Part shown: in pieces, positions 59,194 to 64,000 of the stretch
Position numbering within the stretch: the stretch's first letter is position 1
How the letters are laid out: every line of letters begins with the position of its first letter
DNA from: Mojavia pulchra JT2-VF2
GTDB lineage: Bacteria > Cyanobacteriota > Cyanobacteriia > Cyanobacteriales > Nostocaceae
Assembly (NCBI GenBank): GCA_019359325.1
Contig: JAHHHN010000009.1
Coordinates: 62,001 to 126,000, forward strand
Direction: 5' to 3'
DNA length: 64,000 nucleotides
Program-made: the position numbers and the translations under genes
The notes under the pieces: generated by a model
What the model saw: only the letters and a program-made list of their open reading frames with translations
What the model was told of the DNA's origin: nothing
The model's database searches: none

Positions 59194-62100
59194 TTAAGCA
59201 TCTGCGATTCGCCCAGATAAGGAAGCGACGACAAATAAGAGTTGATCTGGCTCAACGGGTTTGGAGATGTGCTTTTGGAAACCTGCGCTTAAAGCCTCTC
59301 TTCGTTCCTCAGGTCTGGCATAGGCTGTCAGCGCTGCGGCGGGAATTTGTCCTCCTTGCTCGGCACTTAGCGCCCTGACTTGACGAATTAGCATATAACC
59401 GTCTTCTCCCGGCATCCCAATATCAGACAAGAGTACATCGTACCAGCCAGGGTTTGCCAGCAGTGTTGATAGAGCCGCGCTTGCTGATCCAACTGCCGTC
59501 ACTTCAACTCCACGCGCTTCCAGCACTGTTACGAATAACAGACGTATATCTGCTTCGTCATCTACAACAAGTACCCGCAAACCTTCCAGTGATGGAATGT
59601 TTTCAACTGGCACTTTTGGTGTATCTGTTGAAACAACTGGCTCCACAACTTCCGGCACAGCATTCTCTGGCAGGTTAGTTGGCAGCGGTAGCTTGACGGT
59701 AAAAGTTGCTCCTTGTCCTTCACCTAAGCTGTGGGCATCAATTGTGCCGCCGTGGAGTTCTACCAAATGACGAACAATAGAAAGGCCTAATCCCATCCCC
59801 GGATTTGATCGCCTTTTGCTGCCATCAGCCTGACGGAAGCGATCAAAAATATAAGGGAGAAACTCAGGCTTGATGCCGCAACCTGTATCGCTAACTTGAA
59901 TTTGAGCTTGGAAATCAAGGTACTCTAGTGTGATTTCAATTCTTTCCCCGATTGGGGTGAATTTAATCGAGTTAGAAAGTAAATTCCAAACGACCTGCTG
60001 TAAGCGAGACGGATCACCTAATATATTTCTGGTGTCAGGATCTAGCCTAGTTTCAATTTGAATGTTTTTTGCTGCTGCTGAGAGATGGACAACCTCGATC
60101 GCAGCCTCAATTACCGGAACCAGCTCAATCAACTCCGCGTCCATCCGCAGCCTACCTGAAGTAATGCGTGAGATGTCTAAGAGATCCCCAATGAGCTGGG
60201 CTTGAATCTTGGCGCTACGTTCAATGGCTTCCAGCGCTTGATTCCTTGTATCTGCATTCAGCTTTCGCGTCCGCAACAACTGCGACCACCCCAGCATAGA
60301 ATTGAGTGGGTTCCGCAATTCATGCGAGAGAACAGATAAGAACTCATCTTTGGCGCGGTTGGCTGTCTCAGCCGCAGAGCGAGCTAACTGCTCTTGAACT
60401 AGTAGTTGAGTGCGTTCTACCTCTAACTGATGCCGCCGCGTGATGTCTTCAATCACCAAAAGAATCATCGACGTATCTTCTATCTCAGGCATTCTCCGGG
60501 CATTAAGCCGCATGATTTTGTGCCCGATTTGCTCGAAGGTATGCTCAACTTCTAGATCCTGAAACGGAGCCATACTGGGGAGAACTTCTTCTAGGAGCGA
60601 TCGCAACTGGGGAATATTCCACTGACCATTGCCAATTTCAAAGATCAGGCGTTGTTCTGTTTCTGTTGGCAGAACCTGGAATGTCTCGTAAAAAGATCGA
60701 TTGGCACTAATCACCCGCAAGTTTAGATCCAGCACTACTAGGGATTCCCGCACAGTATCCACTATTGCTTCAGCATAATTCTTAGATTGTCTGAGCTGCT
60801 CTGCGCTGCGTTTGAGGTTGTTGATGTCAACCAACACCACTACAGCACCTTCAATTTTGTGATCTACTGTCCGATAGGGCCGGATTCTCAGGTCATACCA
60901 ATGACCATCCTGGCCTTGAACTTCTTGAGCTTTAAAGTTGAGGGTGGCAATCACCTCTAAAATCTGTTGCTCTAAGTCGGGGAGATTTAAGTTGTGCTTG
61001 ATATCACTCAATGGTCGCCCTACATCCGTCGGAATCAAGTTGAAAATTATCCCCGCAGCCGGAGTAAAGCGCCTGATCTGCAAGTCAGCCCCTAACATGA
61101 GAATCGGAATGTTGATATTGCTGAGTAGATTCTGTAAATCGTTGGTGACTTGAGTCGATTCGATATTCCGCCGTTGCAGTTCCTCGTTAATTGTGTTCAG
61201 TTCTTCATTGGTTGCCTGAATTTCTTCTTTGGCGGTTTCCAGTTCCTCATTGGTACTTTGCAACTCTTCGTTGCTAGACAAAATCTCCTCGTTAGCAGCT
61301 CTAAGGTCTTGATTAGTGGCTTGCTGCTCCTCAATAATCGATTGCAGATATTCTTTAGTGGTTGCGAGTTCTTGTCTGAGTTGGATAATTTCTTGCTCAT
61401 AAGGCGTTTGTTTCCGCCTCAACTTGAAGCTGCGATTGCCTTCTCCTGTCGGAGACGCTGTGCCAACGGCAGTGCGCTCCGCGGAATCGCTTTCTACCTC
61501 TAATACAGGAGTTGTTGACTGGGGTATATCCGCAAATAGCACCAAAAAGTAGCTTTCTCCGGCTGCGGACTGTTTGAACGGAATCACATCAATCCTAACC
61601 TGCCTGACGCGATCATCCTCTGTGACCTGCAAGCCTGACTTTCTCACTGGCTTATCTTGCTGTTTTGCCTGGTGGATTGCGGTACGTAGCTCTAGCCGCA
61701 ACTCTGCTTTTGCCATTTTTAGCAAGTTAAGGCTTGCCCTTCCAGGTGCAGGTTGCAGATAGGCACTAGTCTGTCCTCGAAATTGCAGAATCTCCAAATC
61801 ATTGTTGATAATTACACCGACCGGGGCATATTGATTTAAGACGATCTGGTCAGCAACTTTATGGATTTCCATGTCGTTCCAAGCATTCTCGCTTTCTGTT
61901 GGCTGAAGATCCATCTTTCCTAAGGAATAGTTGCTCGCAACCAAATCCATGCCAAGCCGAGTAGGTACCAGTTTTCTGGAATAAATTTTGGACTTTCTGT
62001 CCACCAAAGTAAACAAATCCGTAAACTCACCCACCGTCTCCGAGCTACCTAACATCAAAAAGCCTGTTGAATTGAGACCATAGTGGAAGATCGGCAGGAG

Positions 62101-63471
62101 TTTCTTCTGTACAGGGTTTCCCAAGTAAATCAGCACGTTTCGACAAGTAATCAGATCCAGCTTGGAAAATGGTGGATCGCTGATCAGATTTTGTCTGGCA
62201 AAAACACACAGTTCGCGCACTGGCTTGCTGATCTGGTAACCGCCCTCTACAGAGACAAAGAAGCGCTGTAGACGTTCTGGAGAGACATTTGCTAAATCGC
62301 TCGGCTTGTAGATACCCAGCCTTGCTTTGTTGATCATTGTTTCATTGACGTCTGAGGCAAAAAGCTGGATGGGCGTATTGATTATTTGGTCTGTCAAAAA
62401 CTCCAGCAAGCAAATGGCAATTGAGTAGGCTTCCTCACCCGTTGAACATCCCGCTACCCAGATGCGGATGGGCGAATCTGGTGTTCGATCCTTGGCAATG
62501 ATTGGAAATACTTTGTTCTTTAAGGCTTCAAAACTTTCGGGATCGCGGAAAAACTCAGTGACATTGATCAGCACATCCTGATACAAAGCATTTATTTCTG
62601 TAGGGTGTTCCTGAAGATACCGGGCATAGTCTTCTAAATTGTCGAGTTTGTACAAAACCATCCGCCGCAGTATCCGCCGCTTGAGAGTGGTCTGTTTGTA
62701 TTGGTTAAAGTCAACTCCTGTGGCAGCCCGCAGCAGACTGAATATTTTTAACAGAACATCGCCGCTTTCAGGCAGCACCTCAGACGATTTTACTGGGAGC
62801 GGGCAGCTGAGGTAGGGATGATTGCTAATGTTTGCCAACTCCTGTGCGATCGCTTCCGGCGGCAGGATAAAGTCTACATTACCAGAGGCCACGGCGGTGT
62901 TGGGCATACTATTAACTTTTGCTGTGTCCTCACACTGGGCAAAGGTAATGCCGCCAGCTGCCTTAATTGATTCTAATCCCCGTGCGCCATCGCCATCGCC
63001 CCCTGACAACACAACTGCGATCGCTTTGTTTCCCCGTTCTTCTGCTAACGAACAAAAGAAACTATCAACTGTCATATTGATCCCACGAATTTTATCGCGT
63101 GGCGACAGTTTCAGCACTCCCTTACAAATGGTCATCTTGGCATTCGGCGGAATCACATACACATGATTCGGTTCCACGGAGATTCCATCCTGCACTTCAA
63201 TCACAGGCATCTCGGTTGCCCTAGAAAGAATCTCACTCAACAAACTCTTTTGATGAGGGGCTAAGTGCTGAATCAGCACAAATGCCATGCCAGTATCCGT
63301 TGGCAAATTGCTCAGTAATTGTGTGAACGCCTCTAATCCACCCGCAGAGGCTCCCATGCCCACAATTGGAAATAATTTATTTTCATTATCCTGCTGTTTC
63401 TCCTCTTGATTAGATATTTCAGATGGAGTGGAACTAGATTGAGATTTCCTGGAAGGTCGCCTAGATGTCAT
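59194..63471 (-). CDS. CheB-CheR-PAS-histidine kinase-receiver hybrid
   Basis: A 1425-residue cytoplasmic protein. CheB methylesterase-like (about 35-215: GMGASAGGLEAF with Ser, HLAPH with His, LSGGDGDGARGL with Asp), CheR methyltransferase (about 225-490: WVAGCSTGEEAYSIA), a PAS region, a Glu/Asn-rich coiled coil (about 690-760, repeated NEELxxxNEEL), further PAS domains, HisKA (His about 1050 in LSHELRNPLNS), HATPase (NLLSNSIKFTP, GLGLSIV) and a receiver (about 1295-1415: VLVVDDEAD, LLSDIGMPGEDG, HISKPVE). Start at ATG 63469-63471; the TTG three codons earlier is unlikely. A repeat-derived peptide (about residues 665-680) sits in frame before the coiled coil. No chemoreceptor genes are nearby. 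Confidence 0.93.
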   Translation of the reverse strand: MTSRRPSRKSQSSSTPSEISNQEEKQQDNENKLFPIVGMGASAGGLEAFTQLLSNLPTDTGMAFVLIQHLAPHQKSLLSEILSRATEMPVIEVQDGISVEPNHVYVIPPNAKMTICKGVLKLSPRDKIRGINMTVDSFFCSLAEERGNKAIAVVLSGGDGDGARGLESIKAAGGITFAQCEDTAKVNSMPNTAVASGNVDFILPPEAIAQELANISNHPYLSCPLPVKSSEVLPESGDVLLKIFSLLRAATGVDFNQYKQTTLKRRILRRMVLYKLDNLEDYARYLQEHPTEINALYQDVLINVTEFFRDPESFEALKNKVFPIIAKDRTPDSPIRIWVAGCSTGEEAYSIAICLLEFLTDQIINTPIQLFASDVNETMINKARLGIYKPSDLANVSPERLQRFFVSVEGGYQISKPVRELCVFARQNLISDPPFSKLDLITCRNVLIYLGNPVQKKLLPIFHYGLNSTGFLMLGSSETVGEFTDLFTLVDRKSKIYSRKLVPTRLGMDLVASNYSLGKMDLQPTESENAWNDMEIHKVADQIVLNQYAPVGVIINNDLEILQFRGQTSAYLQPAPGRASLNLLKMAKAELRLELRTAIHQAKQQDKPVRKSGLQVTEDDRVRQVRIDVIPFKQSAAGESYFLVLFADIPQSTTPVLEVESDSAERTAVGTASPTGEGNRSFKLRRKQTPYEQEIIQLRQELATTKEYLQSIIEEQQATNQDLRAANEEILSSNEELQSTNEELETAKEEIQATNEELNTINEELQRRNIESTQVTNDLQNLLSNINIPILMLGADLQIRRFTPAAGIIFNLIPTDVGRPLSDIKHNLNLPDLEQQILEVIATLNFKAQEVQGQDGHWYDLRIRPYRTVDHKIEGAVVVLVDINNLKRSAEQLRQSKNYAEAIVDTVRESLVVLDLNLRVISANRSFYETFQVLPTETEQRLIFEIGNGQWNIPQLRSLLEEVLPSMAPFQDLEVEHTFEQIGHKIMRLNARRMPEIEDTSMILLVIEDITRRHQLEVERTQLLVQEQLARSAAETANRAKDEFLSVLSHELRNPLNSMLGWSQLLRTRKLNADTRNQALEAIERSAKIQAQLIGDLLDISRITSGRLRMDAELIELVPVIEAAIEVVHLSAAAKNIQIETRLDPDTRNILGDPSRLQQVVWNLLSNSIKFTPIGERIEITLEYLDFQAQIQVSDTGCGIKPEFLPYIFDRFRQADGSKRRSNPGMGLGLSIVRHLVELHGGTIDAHSLGEGQGATFTVKLPLPTNLPENAVPEVVEPVVSTDTPKVPVENIPSLEGLRVLVVDDEADIRLLFVTVLEARGVEVTAVGSASAALSTLLANPGWYDVLLSDIGMPGEDGYMLIRQVRALSAEQGGQIPAAALTAYARPEERREALSAGFQKHISKPVEPDQLLFVVASLSGRIADA
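61439..61486. mobile_element. In-frame copy of the GC-rich short repeat within the CheB/CheR kinase gene
   Basis: Encodes ERTAVGTASPTGEG in a linker. Its core is identical over 20 bp to 58174-58194. The kinase frame continues, so the insertion lengthened the protein without breaking it. Confidence 0.7.
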
Positions 63472-63915
63472 GAAGTCCAAAAAATAAGAGTTAAGAATAT
63501 TCAGTTTTTAGCTCTCGAAATAGTTACAAAACTATACACATTGTGCCGTTTTGTAATTTTAATTATTGAAATCTTAAATTAAGATAACGTTTTATCTATC
63601 TTAGCTTTAATATCTAAGCTTAGTATTTATTTTGAAGTAAATATTCTTAGTAAGAATTAATATAGAAATCCTATTTGATTTTTGAATAAATTCCGTACAC
63701 TTCCAGTTTTCCTTCCCTGTCCCCCAATCCCCAATCCCAATATTTCAGTTAAACATAGATGTAGGTTGGGTTGAAGAACGAAACCCAACACCAAACATTA
63801 ATTGTTTGGTTTCGCTCTGCTCTACCCAACCTAACTAATTTTAAGGTTTTTAACTCCAACTAAACCGTATTGGTCTAGACCTATGAGTGTTTTGAAATGA
63901 GATTATCCAATGAGC
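63472..63915. other. 444-bp spacer with nested palindromes
   Basis: AT-rich near the kinase start; heptamer CCCCAAT at 63722-63735; nested palindrome element at 63763-63832. No gene. Confidence 0.55.
63763..63832. repeat. Nested palindromic repeat (AGGTTGGGT...ACCCAACCT)
   Basis: The outer arms AGGTTGGGT/ACCCAACCT enclose GTTGGGTT/AACCCAAC and CCAAACA/TGTTTGG. A common kind of intergenic repeat in cyanobacteria, looking like a small folded element. Confidence 0.65.
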
Positions 63916-64000
63916 CTATTTTTTGTTCTTATGGCTTTGCTTTCCGGCTTTAGAATGTTGCTCTGATGTGCCACCTTGGGTACCCTTACCCTTTCCTTCA
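63916..64000 (-). CDS. KGG-motif stress protein, 3' end only (cut by window edge)
   Basis: The last 27 residues are visible: GKGKGTQGGTSEQHSKAGKQ then SHKNKK and stop (63916-63918). KGG/GGTSEQHSKAGKQ(S/G)HKN blocks are typical of general-stress proteins with KGG repeats (GsiB/YciG-like). These are small, hydrophilic and desiccation- or osmotic-stress linked. The gene start is outside the window. Confidence 0.65.
   Translation of the reverse strand, partial: EGKGKGTQGGTSEQHSKAGKQSHKNKK

Overview
The window is chromosomal DNA of a filamentous, probably heterocyst-forming cyanobacterium of the Nostoc type. The evidence is the dense scatter of the HIP1 octamer GCGATCGC inside and between genes, heptanucleotide and 21-bp tandem repeats, many short palindromic interspersed repeats, very large hybrid Ser/Thr-His kinases, and typical cyanobacterial families (DUF1517, cyanobacterial ThiE, PEP-CTERM, Uma2, pentapeptide proteins, a second-type GlgA). 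Coding sequence is AT-leaning and intergenic regions are long. I saw no tRNA, rRNA, CRISPR array or intact transposase.

Layout. 1-8.7 kb: partial methyltransferase, TrpF-like protein, tandem-duplicated spacer, DUF1838 protein, histidine-kinase remnant, a CBS-GAF-PAS-GGDEF-EAL c-di-GMP protein, a Tat-exported aldo/keto reductase and a small pentapeptide operon. 8.8-13.3 kb: a tight operon DUF4178 / spermidine-synthase-like / FemAB-like / DUF350, facing an S-adenosylmethionine decarboxylase gene; I read this as a membrane-associated polyamine locus. 13.6-16.2 kb: PEP-CTERM protein and a PhoD-type phosphatase with a possible Pho box. 16.9-21.0 kb: lipoxygenase, cytochrome P450 and an unknown protein, an oxylipin cassette. 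21.1-25.8 kb: persulfide-dioxygenase-like protein, glycogen synthase, ABC exporter.

25.9-32.8 kb is an accessory island. It holds two ATPase + TOPRIM gene pairs (RloA/RloB, i.e. AbiL-like, and an AAA/DUF4435 pair of PARIS type). Between them lie a repeat block, a small membrane protein, and a truncated deaminase-toxin fragment joined head-on to a truncated small protein. A sequence at the end of the ABC exporter gene recurs at 30.5 kb, so the RloAB-to-deaminase part is bounded by direct repeats.

33-64 kb: helical-repeat protein, DUF3011 protein with a repeat-encoded tail, GNAT and PPOX genes, a 2011-residue hybrid kinase, a PLP enzyme, a DUF1565 beta-helix protein, thiE and thiS, a glycosyltransferase, a long empty AT-rich spacer, DUF1517, Uma2, a zinc-ribbon kinase-SUMF1 protein beside a SUMF1 remnant, a lone potC, an alanine/serine-glyoxylate aminotransferase, a four-helix-bundle gene broken by a short repeat, a 1426-residue CheB-CheR-kinase hybrid carrying a related repeat in frame, and the end of a KGG stress protein at the right edge.

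How the parts connect: polyamine chemistry appears twice (the DUF4178-to-speD locus and potC at 56 kb); signalling is dominated by three large multidomain proteins; and short repeats have repeatedly entered genes and spacers. The strongest leads are the polyamine/FemAB membrane operon, the lipoxygenase-P450-unknown trio and the double ATPase/TOPRIM defence island.
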